Below the pieces are notes generated by a model. It saw nothing but the letters and a program-made list of their open reading frames with translations. It searched no databases and had not been told where the DNA came from. The translations under genes and the position numbers were made by a program. Source: Bin76 sp965220995 (GTDB lineage: Bacteria; Actinomycetota; Acidimicrobiia; Spongiisociales; ZC4RG35). Taken from it: a DNA stretch of 64,000 nt. The stretch lies in the NCBI GenBank assembly GCA_965220995.1, contig CBDCRL010000001.1:300372-364371 (forward strand), given 5' to 3'. Positions 53,332-63,027 of this stretch are shown in pieces (position 1 is the stretch's first letter; every line of letters starts with the position of its first letter).

Positions 53332-55689
53332 GTGACTCTCGTCGACCACAGGCCCCACATATGTGAACTTATGTTTACTTTTCTGAGCCGGTTCCGGCGT
53401 CAGACAGCAGTCCTGACCACCCTGGCCCTGGTGGCCAGTGTCCTGGTCGCCGTACCAGTGTCAGCTGCTGATGACCCGCCGAAGCCCAGTTATGAGGCGA
53501 CGTTCTCGGCATGTGTCGGTGAAGCTGAGGATTCGCAGGGATTTACGGATGTCCAGGCTGCTGATGCTGGCAGGGCCGATATTGATTGTATCGGTTACTA
53601 CGGGATCACGATGGGCACCGGTGATGGTTCCACCTATTCGCCGCTCATGAGCGTTACGCGTGAGCATATGGCCTTGTTCCTCATCCGTTTGGCCAAGGTG
53701 GTGGGAATCGAGATGGCCTCTGATCCCGCCGATCCCGGTTTCACCGACATTGGTGATCTGGGTGACGAGTCACAGACCGCGATTGCACAGTTGAAGGCCT
53801 TGGAGATCACGAGGGGCAACAATTCTTCGGGTACCACGTACGGTCCCGCGGATCCAGTGACCCGTGGGCAGATGGCTTTGTTCATTGCCCGGTTGATGAA
53901 CCAAATGGCTCCTATGTCTAACGGCGGCGCGGACACTATGGCTGATTGGGGTTACACCCCTGATGATGTGAAGAAGAACAAGGTTCAGGATGATGGGAAG
54001 GCCCGGGAAGTTCTTTCTCCGTTTACGGATTTGGAACGGGTGACGAAGGAAACCTTTGACTCGATCACTTGGTTGTATGAGCTGGGTGTGGCGTCTGGTT
54101 CTCACGGCTCCCCAACGCAGTACAGTCCCTTCCAGCAGATCACCCGCAGGTCCATGGCACAGTTCATGGCCGGTGTGCTGCATCATTCCAACGCCCGACC
54201 CTCGGGTTTGACGGTCCAAGCTAACCCCACTTCGGGGTTTGCCATAGCTCCCACGGTGGTTGCGTCGGTACGGACTGAAATGTTCGCTCCGGTTTCCAAT
54301 CAGCCGGTGGATGCTTTTAGCAGCAATCACGCGAGGACCATGGGTCTCAAAGGCGATGGCACTTGCAATACAGATCAAATTGATGGTGATGGTTGTGAGT
54401 GGACCGACAGTGACGAGGTGACCAACAAGCAGGGGAACCTGCAGGTCGATTTGGAAGATGACGCGATCGAGGATGGGAAAACCACGGTGGTTTATGTCTG
54501 GATCGGCACTGAAGACGGTGACGAGTTCGACAAGGACGACGCCAATTATTCTGCTGTGTCGATTGCTTCCCATAAGCCAGAGGCTTCTATGAAGGTGACT
54601 ACCTCGCTACCTGACAATGTTGGCTCTACCGACGTGGATCACGATGGAGATGGTACCGCAGATCAGTCTGCCAGTTATGTGCATTTGGGTCGAACCGGCA
54701 GTGTCACTATTACGGTGCAGCTTAGGGACGATGCTGATAAGCCGGTTGCGCGGGAGGGTGTGACCATCAATGTCGGAGTGCTCCAAAACCCAGCAGACGG
54801 AAACCTAAGTAGGAATACCAGTGTTGGTAAGTGGGACACTGATGCAGACGGCAAGATCGAGTATGTAGTGAACGGTCCGACATCCACAGATGATGATGAC
54901 AGCCGGGTGGACACTATCACCTTGACGTATGAGGGCAAAGCCACTGTCGCTATCAATCCGGTGGTGGTGTATATCAACTGGATTGAAGCTGTTTCTGCCG
55001 CTGCCGTGATTGTTGGTGATGCCCCTGTCTATGTTGTTCCTGATGATGACGACGAAGTGGTGGTTACCGTTTCGGCAGTCTTGTACGACCAATACGGGAC
55101 TGGATATGATCAACCTGACGACACCGCGACGGACAACATCAATGAAGGTGAGGTGACCTTCACCTTTGACGATTCGCAACTCAACCTTGACGACAGTAAT
55201 GCCGACACCACCGATGATCAGACACCGACGGATGATCTGAATCGGAACGGTAAAGCGTCTGTACGTGTAAGGGGTGAAGCAGATGCTGGAACGCCTATCA
55301 GCCCCACCATAGCAATATCGGGTCTGACCGGCGATGATCAGGTTGAGGCTCCTTCGGCAGTGCAGGTTGTGGATGAGGCTGGTCGCAGCAACACCGGAGC
55401 AGTGACGGCCGACCGACTGATGGCCAAGGAAAACAAATTCCTCGCCGACACAGCCGACACTCCTGACGGCAACTCGGACTTGGTGTACTCCTATGACAAG
55501 GACGACACATTTATCTTCGATGCCACAGCCAATGGATACGACAAAGGCGATGACCTTACCATCGACGAGTTCGAAGAACTATTAAGCGACGGAAACAGTA
55601 ACGGTATCCCCACCAGCAAAGCTACAGTGGATGTCGTGGTATACAGACCCAACGGAATCAGCATATTCACAATCACCAGCACAGGTTGA
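53332..55689 (+). CDS. SLH-domain surface protein A
   Basis: 785 aa. Signal peptide (basic FRRQ, hydrophobic to VSA-ADD near 45), three SLH repeats (about 70-122, 136-191, 230-286; pattern GxT...VTREHMALFL), then about 500 residues of Asp/Thr/Val-rich beta-type sequence with many GDG and DDD calcium-like motifs and no Cys-rich core. Secreted and bound to the cell wall, most likely an S-layer or major surface protein. GTG 53332, or ATG 53371, which begins MFTFLSRF and would be the more usual signal peptide. The first 29 codons are identical to protein B. Convergent with B. Confidence 0.85.
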   Translation: MTLVDHRPHICELMFTFLSRFRRQTAVLTTLALVASVLVAVPVSAADDPPKPSYEATFSACVGEAEDSQGFTDVQAADAGRADIDCIGYYGITMGTGDGSTYSPLMSVTREHMALFLIRLAKVVGIEMASDPADPGFTDIGDLGDESQTAIAQLKALEITRGNNSSGTTYGPADPVTRGQMALFIARLMNQMAPMSNGGADTMADWGYTPDDVKKNKVQDDGKAREVLSPFTDLERVTKETFDSITWLYELGVASGSHGSPTQYSPFQQITRRSMAQFMAGVLHHSNARPSGLTVQANPTSGFAIAPTVVASVRTEMFAPVSNQPVDAFSSNHARTMGLKGDGTCNTDQIDGDGCEWTDSDEVTNKQGNLQVDLEDDAIEDGKTTVVYVWIGTEDGDEFDKDDANYSAVSIASHKPEASMKVTTSLPDNVGSTDVDHDGDGTADQSASYVHLGRTGSVTITVQLRDDADKPVAREGVTINVGVLQNPADGNLSRNTSVGKWDTDADGKIEYVVNGPTSTDDDDSRVDTITLTYEGKATVAINPVVVYINWIEAVSAAAVIVGDAPVYVVPDDDDEVVVTVSAVLYDQYGTGYDQPDDTATDNINEGEVTFTFDDSQLNLDDSNADTTDDQTPTDDLNRNGKASVRVRGEADAGTPISPTIAISGLTGDDQVEAPSAVQVVDEAGRSNTGAVTADRLMAKENKFLADTADTPDGNSDLVYSYDKDDTFIFDATANGYDKGDDLTIDEFEELLSDGNSNGIPTSKATVDVVVYRPNGISIFTITSTG

Positions 55690-55714
55690 TCCGGAACTCT
55701 AACCCCAAAGAAGT

Positions 55715-55740
55715 GGAGGCTCCCCGGTTGGGGAGCCTCC
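55715..55740. terminator. Bidirectional terminator between the two surface-protein genes
   Basis: GGAGGCTCCCC (55715-55725) pairs with GGGGAGCCTCC (55730-55740) around a 4-nt loop; T-rich sequence follows on the plus strand (ATCTTGTTT) and a T-rich stretch on the minus strand. It ends both convergent transcripts. It lies 21 bp left of the symmetry axis of the palindrome (55748.5), so it is not part of the symmetry. Confidence 0.85.
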
Positions 55741-55768
55741 ATCTTGTTTAGGAGTTGTGGGTTTAGCG

Positions 55769-58165
55769 TTAGGTTGCGGATGCCATTGTGGTGACTTGGA
55801 AGATGCTGACTCCTCCGGGTTTGTAGGCTATCACTCGGACAACCGCTTCGGTTACGATCGGAGTGTTTGCTGCTTGGAGTTTGCTCCCGAGCATTTCCTC
55901 GAACTTCTCGATACTGATACGCTCACCGGTGCTCTCGGTGCTTCCGACACCGTTGATGAAGATATCGTCTTCGTCATAGCTGTACACCAAATCAGAGTTA
56001 GGTGTGGTGACCCTACCATCGTCGGCCAGGAACTCATCGTCATCACCTAGGAGGTTATCAACGGTCATAGCGCCGGTGTCCTCGTCATCGGCCCTGGTAA
56101 CAACCTGCACCTGCTTGTTGCCCTGAGCATTTCCATCGCCGGTAATGTCAGTGACAGCATCGTTTGTTGTGGCAGTGCCTGGTTCGGCCACGTACGCCAC
56201 AACAATCTCAGTACCAACAGTGACGGTTTCGCCAGCGTCGTCCCCGAGGACTACTCGGCGAGAAGCCGTACCGTTGCGGTTCACATTGGCAGTGCCTTCG
56301 CCGCCAGTGCCGATGTTGATTCCGACCATGTGACCGGCCGCTTCACGGAAACCCCTGCCGAACTGATCGTAAAGGGTCATGGTAGCTGTAATAGTCACAT
56401 CACCGTCTTTATCAGGTATGACATAAACAGGCGCCGTGCCAGTAGACGAAGAAGTAACCGGGTTTTCCTCGGTCCAGGTGATGGTTACCGAGGCGTTAGC
56501 GTTTCCACCGCTTAGCACAGTGCTTCCGCCGCTGTCAGCTGCAAGATTGGTGAAGGTGATTACGTCAATCCGGTTCTCCAGATTGGCCGTGGCGGCAAAC
56601 GTCCCACCATTTCCATCATCAGCACCAGAATGCTCATCGTTCTTGTCGTCATCGTCATCGGGAGCATCAACCACATAGGTGGCCTTGCCGTCCTCGTCGG
56701 TGGTTAGCGTAGCCACCGCCGTGTTGTTATAGGCGACACGATCACCCGTATCATCATTGTTGGCGTCAGGAGACTGCATCACACCCACGCTGATCTTGAT
56801 CCCGGCACGCGCTACCGGATCACCCTGAGCATTTCCGTCGCCGTCCTCTTCACCGTCCACCAGTTGGACTGTGATCGTGACGCTCTTCAACTTGTCCAGG
56901 TCGGCTTGGTCACCGATGGTTTGTTTAGCAAGTGACGTGCTTACCTTGATCGATCCCTCAGCGTTGCTCGAAGCGATCGAAGCGGTCACCTCGTCGACAT
57001 CGTCAGAGTCGAACTCGTCACCGTCCTCATCACCGATCCACGCGTAATACACGCGGGTCTCACCTTCGGTGGCCTCACCTGTCAAGATGATGTTGCCGTC
57101 CCCGTCGGTGAACTCATCATTGTTGCTCCACGTGCAATCACCGCTAGGAGCCGCTTCACCGGTCTTGCATTTGCCATCTTCGTCCAAAGCACCAGTTTCG
57201 CTGTTAAAGACATCTACGGCCTGGTCCGCTACCGCCGCGAAACCGTCGCTGCGGACCGAAACCACTACCGAACCGCTATCCACCACACCATAAGCAGTAC
57301 CGGGAGATGCCTGAATGCTCAAACCGGCGGGGCGAGCGTTGGAATGATCCAACACCCCGGCCATGAAACCGGCCATCGACGCACGAGTGATCGACTGCGA
57401 AGGACCATACGAAGTGGCATTAATACCAGACGCGACACCCAACTCCCAAAGGTTGGTGATCGCATCAAAGGCCGATTTGGTGGTCGGACCCAGATCGGTA
57501 AATGGTGAACCGATCTTCTTGTCCTGATCATTGTCTACCACATCAGACGGGGTATACCCGAAATCGCCTTCGCTATCGTCACCATCGGTCATTGGCGTCA
57601 TCTTGTCCATCAACCGAGAGATGAACAAGGCCATGTGATCACGTTGCACCGCATCAGCAGGCGAATAGGTAGTAGCCGACGTACCCTGAGTGATGTCAAG
57701 GTCGGCCAACTGGTTGATCGCGGTCTGGGACTCGTCCGACAGGTCACCGATATCGGTGAAACCCGCATCAGCAGGATCGGAAACCATCTCGATTCCCACC
57801 CGAGCGGCCAAACGAGTCAAGAACAGGGCCATGTGCTCACGCGTAACGCTCATAAGCGGCGAATACGTAGTAGCAGAAGTTCCCTGGGTGATCCCATAGT
57901 ATGCAATACAGTTGATGTCACCGGCGTTCTCATGACCCGACGGAACATCGGTGAAACCCTGATCTCCTGTAGCGGCACCAACACATGCCGAGAACGTGGC
58001 CTCATAGTCCGCTTTCGGCGGGTCGTCAGCAGCTGACACTGGTACGGCGACCAGGACGCTGGCCACCAGTGCCAGGGCTGTCAGGACTGCTGTCTGACGC
58101 CGGAACCGGCTCAGAAAAGTAAACATAAGTTCACATATGTGGGGCCTGTGGTCGACGAGAGTCAC
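55769..58165 (-). CDS. SLH-domain surface protein B
   Basis: 798 aa. Same plan as protein A: identical first 29 residues, a near-identical signal peptide, three SLH repeats (about 70-285) and a long Asp-rich tail with GDG motifs. Beyond the boundary the proteins diverge increasingly: many SLH residues are kept, but most of the C-terminal half differs. Acidic, secreted, wall-bound. It is an alternative surface coat if the centre inverts. Confidence 0.85.
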   Translation of the reverse strand: MTLVDHRPHICELMFTFLSRFRRQTAVLTALALVASVLVAVPVSAADDPPKADYEATFSACVGAATGDQGFTDVPSGHENAGDINCIAYYGITQGTSATTYSPLMSVTREHMALFLTRLAARVGIEMVSDPADAGFTDIGDLSDESQTAINQLADLDITQGTSATTYSPADAVQRDHMALFISRLMDKMTPMTDGDDSEGDFGYTPSDVVDNDQDKKIGSPFTDLGPTTKSAFDAITNLWELGVASGINATSYGPSQSITRASMAGFMAGVLDHSNARPAGLSIQASPGTAYGVVDSGSVVVSVRSDGFAAVADQAVDVFNSETGALDEDGKCKTGEAAPSGDCTWSNNDEFTDGDGNIILTGEATEGETRVYYAWIGDEDGDEFDSDDVDEVTASIASSNAEGSIKVSTSLAKQTIGDQADLDKLKSVTITVQLVDGEEDGDGNAQGDPVARAGIKISVGVMQSPDANNDDTGDRVAYNNTAVATLTTDEDGKATYVVDAPDDDDDKNDEHSGADDGNGGTFAATANLENRIDVITFTNLAADSGGSTVLSGGNANASVTITWTEENPVTSSSTGTAPVYVIPDKDGDVTITATMTLYDQFGRGFREAAGHMVGINIGTGGEGTANVNRNGTASRRVVLGDDAGETVTVGTEIVVAYVAEPGTATTNDAVTDITGDGNAQGNKQVQVVTRADDEDTGAMTVDNLLGDDDEFLADDGRVTTPNSDLVYSYDEDDIFINGVGSTESTGERISIEKFEEMLGSKLQAANTPIVTEAVVRVIAYKPGGVSIFQVTTMASAT
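58132..58141. promoter_or_regulatory. CACATATGTG palindrome upstream of protein B
   Basis: Mirror of 53356-53365. A perfect 10-bp palindrome next to the start of each surface gene and about 50 bp from the boundary of identity. A regulator or recombinase site is possible. Confidence 0.35.
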
Positions 58166-58272
58166 CTATTACGTGGCGGTGAGGTTTTTGTACGCAATCT
58201 CAGCACGACGGGGCGATCAGAGTTGCCCTGGGCACTGGAGTGGAGTTGTCTTGGGTTAGTCGTTAACCGGAT

Positions 58273-59674
58273 CTTCGGAAATTAGTGGGGAGTGGGGAAT
58301 CCATTGATTGTGGGGGAGGGTCCTCCATAATCGGGTGCTGAAAGCAGTCGCATCTGAAAGGAGGACCCTGTGGAGACTGATGGTAGGCGTATGTGTGAGG
58401 TGTTGGTCGGGTTGGGTGACGTGGACTTGGTAGGGGTGGAGGAGCTTTCGGGTGACCGGTTGAGGGTGACGATCAGATCGGGCGCTTTTCGTCCAGTATG
58501 CGATGAGTGCGGTGGTGGGGTGTGGTCGAAGGGCTATCGGACGGTGGGGTTGGTGGATTTGCCGGCGTTTGGGCGGCCGGTGCGGTTGCGGTGGCGGAAA
58601 CGTCGTTGGATGTGTCCTGATGGGGAATGCGGCGTGGGGTCGTTTGTGGAACAGGACGAGTCGGTGGCGCCGGAGCGGGCTTTGTTGACGTCTCGGGCGG
58701 GGCGGTGGGTCACTTATCAGGTGGGCCGTTTGGGGCGTACTGTGTCGGAGGTGGCCGCCGAGTTGGGGTGTGATTGGCATACGGTGAACCAGGAGACCGT
58801 CCGATGGGGAAAGTCGCTGTTGGAAGCCGACACCGCCCGGTTCGGGCGGGTGGAGGCGGTGGGAGTGGACGAGACCCTGTTCTGGAAGAAGGGCCGGTGG
58901 CGTACCAAGCAGTGGTGCACGTCGGTGGTGGATGTCGGTGGGTGTCAGTTGTTGGACATAGTGCCTGGTAGAACCGTAAAAAGCGCGGCTGGTTGGTTCC
59001 GGAACCAACCAGCGGGGTGGCGTGAGGCGATCAAGTGGGCGGTGTTGGACTTGTCCGGCCCTTATCAGGTGGCCTACGACCAGGTGTTGCCCCACGCCTT
59101 TCAGGTGGCTGACCCGTTTCATGTCATCAGGTTGGCTAACCGCACCGTCGATCAGGTCCGATCCCGGGTGCAGAACGAGACACTGGGACACCGGGGACGC
59201 AAACGCGACCCGCTGTATCGCATACGACGGCTTTTGATAATGGCCCATGAAAGGATCGACAGCCACGGCGAATCCCGCCTCCGGGGCTTGTTACGGGCTG
59301 GTGACCCCTACGGAGAGGTACGGGATGCCTGGTCGGCTAAGGAAAGCGTCCGGGACATCTACCAGATCGGAGACCCACAACTGGCTTGGGAGTTCACCCA
59401 GCAGCTGGCCTCGGATCTGCAGGACCGGTCACTCCCTCCAGAGGTGAACCGCCTGGGACGGACCATCAGCAGGTGGGCCACCCAGATCACCAACTGGCAT
59501 CACTCGAAAGTGACGAACGGACCCACCGAGGGACTGAACAACCTGATCAAACGGATCAAACGAGCAGCATTCGGTTTTCGGAACTTCGACAACTACCGAA
59601 TCCGAGCACTCCTCTACGCCGGAAAACCCAACTGGAAACTCCTCGCAACCATCACTCCCCACTAATTTCCGAAG
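58273..59674 (+). mobile_element. ISL3-family insertion sequence (right arm)
   Basis: Mirror of the left IS, with the same perfect 22-bp ends at 58273-58294 and 59653-59674 and no matching target duplication. The two copies, in opposite orientation 5 kb apart, could themselves support inversion by homologous recombination. Confidence 0.85.
58370..59665 (+). CDS. ISL3 family transposase (right arm copy)
   Basis: Identical 431-aa copy of the transposase at 51832-53127, transcribed away from the SLH genes; apparently intact. Confidence 0.92.
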   Translation: METDGRRMCEVLVGLGDVDLVGVEELSGDRLRVTIRSGAFRPVCDECGGGVWSKGYRTVGLVDLPAFGRPVRLRWRKRRWMCPDGECGVGSFVEQDESVAPERALLTSRAGRWVTYQVGRLGRTVSEVAAELGCDWHTVNQETVRWGKSLLEADTARFGRVEAVGVDETLFWKKGRWRTKQWCTSVVDVGGCQLLDIVPGRTVKSAAGWFRNQPAGWREAIKWAVLDLSGPYQVAYDQVLPHAFQVADPFHVIRLANRTVDQVRSRVQNETLGHRGRKRDPLYRIRRLLIMAHERIDSHGESRLRGLLRAGDPYGEVRDAWSAKESVRDIYQIGDPQLAWEFTQQLASDLQDRSLPPEVNRLGRTISRWATQITNWHHSKVTNGPTEGLNNLIKRIKRAAFGFRNFDNYRIRALLYAGKPNWKLLATITPH

Positions 59675-59964
59675 TACCTGAATTCGAAGAGGGTGATCAG
59701 TCCGCCCAGTATTGTGACGACTCCCACGGTCATCCATGCCATGGACACTCTCAGGCCAGCCATTTCGGTGCGCAAGTCCGCTATCTCTCCGCTGAGTCTG
59801 CGGTCCATGTTGACCATCTCCACCCGCAGGTCACTGATCTTGGCGGCGGAAGCCGTCTGTGCATCCTGGATCTTGCCCTCGAGGCTTGTCTGCAGCAGAA
59901 TGAGGTCGCCTTTGGTGGCTGGTGTGGACCATGCTGGTTCGCTGATTGGTGCTGTTGAAGCCAT
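59662..59964 (-). CDS. Small coiled-coil membrane protein 2 (right arm copy)
   Basis: Identical to 51533-51835, with its end again formed by the IS terminal repeat. Promoter mirrored at 60016-60045. Confidence 0.65.
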   Translation of the reverse strand: MASTAPISEPAWSTPATKGDLILLQTSLEGKIQDAQTASAAKISDLRVEMVNMDRRLSGEIADLRTEMAGLRVSMAWMTVGVVTILGGLITLFEFRYFGN

Positions 59965-60168
59965 CGAATACCCCTTCCGGTTGACCTGGTCTCTCCTTCC
60001 CGAGACCCTTGCTTCAGGATAGGTTCGTCAGGGATCGGGAGTCAAGAATATTGTACCGTTTTCTTCCGGTCGTGGCGCTTGGTGGTTTTGACTCAGGAAG
60101 ATTCGGAGGCAATCCCGACTGCAATTCCGCGGTCCTGTTTCGGGATGGCGGCTCTTGGGGTGTGTCGG

Positions 60169-60408
60169 TTATGAGATGAATTCGAAGAGGGTGATCAGTC
60201 CACCCAGAGTTGTGACGACTCCCACGGCCACCCAAGCCATTGATGCTCTCAGGCCGGCTATCTCTCCGCTGAGCCTGCGGTCCATGTTGACCATTTCCAC
60301 CCGCAGATCCTTGATCTTGCCTTCAAGGCTTGTTTGTGACAGCAGCAGGTCGCCTTTGGTGGCTGGTTCGGACCAATCTGGTTCGTTAGTCGGTGCTGTT
60401 GAAGCCAT
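60169..60408 (-). CDS. Small coiled-coil membrane protein 1 (right arm copy)
   Basis: Identical to 51089-51328. Promoter TTGACT-18-TATCCT mirrored at 60465-60494. Confidence 0.65.
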   Translation of the reverse strand: MASTAPTNEPDWSEPATKGDLLLSQTSLEGKIKDLRVEMVNMDRRLSGEIAGLRASMAWVAVGVVTTLGGLITLFEFIS

Positions 60409-60583
60409 CGAATACCCCTTCCGGATAACTGGGGGCTTCCTTCCCTGAAACCCCCCTTTCATGCAGGATAGGTTCGTGAGTGATCAGGAGTCAAGGATAT
60501 AGCATGGTTTTCTTCCGTTTACGGCGCTCGGTGGCCGAAGACGAAAACAGGGAGACAGTGCCGATTATCGGGTACGCTGGGGC

Positions 60584-61345
60584 TCAGTACACGGAGAATC
60601 CGCCGTCGATGCGGATTTCGGCTCCGGTGGTGAAAGCCGAGGCGTCGGAGGCGAGGTACACGGCGATGCCCTCGAATTCTTCGATGGTTCCCCATCGGGC
60701 CAGGGGCACGCGATCCTTTATGTATCGGGTGAAGTCGTCCCGTTGCTGTTCGGGTCCGGTCATTTCGGTGGCGATCCATCCGGGACTCACCGCGTTGACC
60801 CGAATGCGGTGAGGCGCAAGCGACACGGCCAGTGTGCGAACCAGGCCCAATTGGGCTGCTTTGCTGGCCGCATAGTGTGGAAGGTTGGGGATGCCGAAGT
60901 GAGCTGCGACGGAGGATGTCACCACGATGGAGCCTCCGTCGCCTTGCTTGATCATGGCTGGAGTTACCGAGCGGACCGCCAGCATGGTGCCGGTGGCGTT
61001 GACGGCCATCATTTTCTCCCACGCTTTGATATGAAGGTCTGGGAACAGCGCGCTTCTGCCGATCCCGGCATTGGCGAAAATGGAGTCAACCCGCCCGAAT
61101 CTCTTCAGCGTGGCGTCGGCTGCGGCTTCAACCTGCTCTTCGGATGCGACATCGCATTCCACCGAGATTGCCTCGGCGCCCAGGTTGCGCAGGTCTTCTA
61201 CGGTGGCCCGGTTGTAGTCGGTGTTGCGTCCCCACACCGCCACCGACGCTCCTCCCTTGGCGAGCCCTCGGGCCATGCCCAATCCGATCCCCCGATTGCC
61301 TCCGGTCACCACCGCCACTTTTCCGGTGAGGTCGAACATTTCCAT
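60584..61345 (-). CDS. SDR family oxidoreductase (right arm copy of 50152)
   Basis: Identical 253-aa copy with VTGGNRGIG and YAASK. Confidence 0.9.
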   Translation of the reverse strand: MEMFDLTGKVAVVTGGNRGIGLGMARGLAKGGASVAVWGRNTDYNRATVEDLRNLGAEAISVECDVASEEQVEAAADATLKRFGRVDSIFANAGIGRSALFPDLHIKAWEKMMAVNATGTMLAVRSVTPAMIKQGDGGSIVVTSSVAAHFGIPNLPHYAASKAAQLGLVRTLAVSLAPHRIRVNAVSPGWIATEMTGPEQQRDDFTRYIKDRVPLARWGTIEEFEGIAVYLASDASAFTTGAEIRIDGGFSVY

Positions 61346-61454
61346 TTCGATACAGATTACAGGGGAAGCTTTAACCCCATACTTCGGGAGCCCCGGTTGC
61401 CGATTCATCATGGTGGAGACCCTTGAGCGGTCCCCCGGATGCGCCGGACTCAAA

Positions 61455-61841
61455 CTATATGGCCTCCACCGTCGATGCCAGGAGGTCAGCAAACTCTGAT
61501 TCGCTCAAGGTACCTTCTGCCAGGCCCACCACCGCCTGCTTCATACCTTGGGTGTTGGCGATCCGATAGCCATTGAGAACCATAAAGGCCACGGCTGCGG
61601 AATAGCCGGTTCTCTTGTTGGCGTCCACAAAGGGATGGTTTCTTACGATGCCTGTGGTGTATGCGGCGGCCAATTCCACGATATTTGGGTCTGGGGCATA
61701 GGCGAATATCTGACGAGGCCGCGCCAATGCCGACTGCAATAGCCCTCGGTCTCTTAACCCGGGAGATCCCCCGTGATCGAGAATCGCATCGTCATGCAGG
61801 TCTATAGCCTCATCCTCGGATAGCCAGTTCGGCTCGATCAC
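61455..61841 (-). CDS. doc: Doc/Fic toxin (right arm copy)
   Basis: Identical to 49656-50042, motif HPFVDANKRTG. Coupled to its antitoxin by the GTGA overlap. Confidence 0.9.
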   Translation of the reverse strand: MIEPNWLSEDEAIDLHDDAILDHGGSPGLRDRGLLQSALARPRQIFAYAPDPNIVELAAAYTTGIVRNHPFVDANKRTGYSAAVAFMVLNGYRIANTQGMKQAVVGLAEGTLSESEFADLLASTVEAI

Positions 61842-62026
61842 GAGTCGGCCAGGTCAGCAAGAACATCCTGGTGGCGGGCCATCTCCGTTTTGATAATCTC
61901 CCAGCGGTCTCTTGAGTTCTCGATCCGCTCTCGCAACGGCGGAAAGTCCCTTTCCCGTGGGTCTGGTTTTTGGTCCTTTCCTAATTGGGCGGACGTTTTC
62001 TCGACTCGCCTCGAGGCCGGCGCCAT
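61838..62026 (-). CDS. Putative Doc antitoxin (right arm copy)
   Basis: Identical to 49471-49659. Presence in both arms means loss of one arm would leave the other module intact. Confidence 0.65.
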   Translation of the reverse strand: MAPASRRVEKTSAQLGKDQKPDPRERDFPPLRERIENSRDRWEIIKTEMARHQDVLADLADS

Positions 62027-62162
62027 GTCGACACCCCTTTCCTGCTGGTTGGCTGCCTAGCTTAGGTTGGCGGCCAGGTTATGACCAGTGGGATGGCATC
62101 AGCCAGGCAGGGCCGCTCGTCTGCCAGAATGGGGAATCAGCGACGATCAAGGAGCAAACAGC

Positions 62163-62942
62163 ATGGAACTGGCTGATCGGGTGGTGGTGGTAACCGGCGG
62201 GGGGAGTGGGATCGGTAAAGCGATGTGTCAGAGGTTCGCCACCGAAGGCGCTCGGGTGGCGGTGGTGGATGTCGACGGCCCTGCCGCTGGCCGGGTTGGT
62301 GAAGAGATTGGCGGTCTTTGGTTCGGCGCCGATGTGGCCGACGAATCTCACACTCAAAGCGTGGTGACCGAGGTGGAGGATCGGTTGGGTCCCATCGACC
62401 TGTACTGCGCCAACGCCGGCATCGGGATGGAGGGGGGCGTGGAAACCTCGGATGAGGACTGGCAGCGCATCTGGGAGGTCAACTTCATGTCTCATGTCTA
62501 TACGGCTCGGGCGGTGCTTCCCGGCATGCTGGCCCGGGGTGAGGGGTATCTGCTGCACACCGCCTCGGCGGCGGGGCTTTTGACCAACCTGGGAGCGGCG
62601 GCCTACTCGGTTACCAAGCATGCGGTGGTGGCGCTGGCGGAGTGGTTGGCCATCACCTACGCCGACCGCGGGCTGAAGGTCTCGGCGCTATGTCCTCAAT
62701 TTGTTTTCACCGGGCTGTTGGACGACCTGTTGCCCAAGGGGATGATGGGTATGGCCCGTCAGGTGGGACTGTCTCCCGAACAGGTGGCGGAGGCGGTGGT
62801 GGAAGGCCTGTCCGCCGAGCGTTTTCTGATTCTTCCCCACCCCGAGGTGAGCGACTACTTCTCCTACAAAGCCGCCGACTACGACCGCTGGTTGGCGGGT
62901 ATGAGCCGTTTGCAGGCCCGGCTGGGGATAGAGGCTCCTTAA
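62163..62942 (+). CDS. SDR family oxidoreductase (right arm copy of 48555)
   Basis: Identical 259-aa copy; AAGGAG upstream and the same 85-nt gap to the carboxylase gene. Confidence 0.9.
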   Translation: MELADRVVVVTGGGSGIGKAMCQRFATEGARVAVVDVDGPAAGRVGEEIGGLWFGADVADESHTQSVVTEVEDRLGPIDLYCANAGIGMEGGVETSDEDWQRIWEVNFMSHVYTARAVLPGMLARGEGYLLHTASAAGLLTNLGAAAYSVTKHAVVALAEWLAITYADRGLKVSALCPQFVFTGLLDDLLPKGMMGMARQVGLSPEQVAEAVVEGLSAERFLILPHPEVSDYFSYKAADYDRWLAGMSRLQARLGIEAP

Positions 62943-63027
62943 TTAAAGGAATTGGTCCCGCTTTGGGCGCCGCCGACCGCTGGGGCGCCCGAAAGCAGGG
63001 GAGGGGAGCGGTGATACCCTCAGCCTG

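Larger units (their letters stand above)
47497..53417. repeat. Left arm of the large inverted repeat
   Basis: The reverse complement recurs at 58080-64000. Genes, start and stop codons and even non-coding frames mirror exactly under x -> 111497 - x, with no indel and no difference seen, so the arm of at least 5921 bp is essentially identical. The inner boundary is sharp: identity ends at 53417, the second base of codon 29 of the SLH gene. The outer boundary is beyond the window's right edge, so the arm could be longer. Confidence 0.95.
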
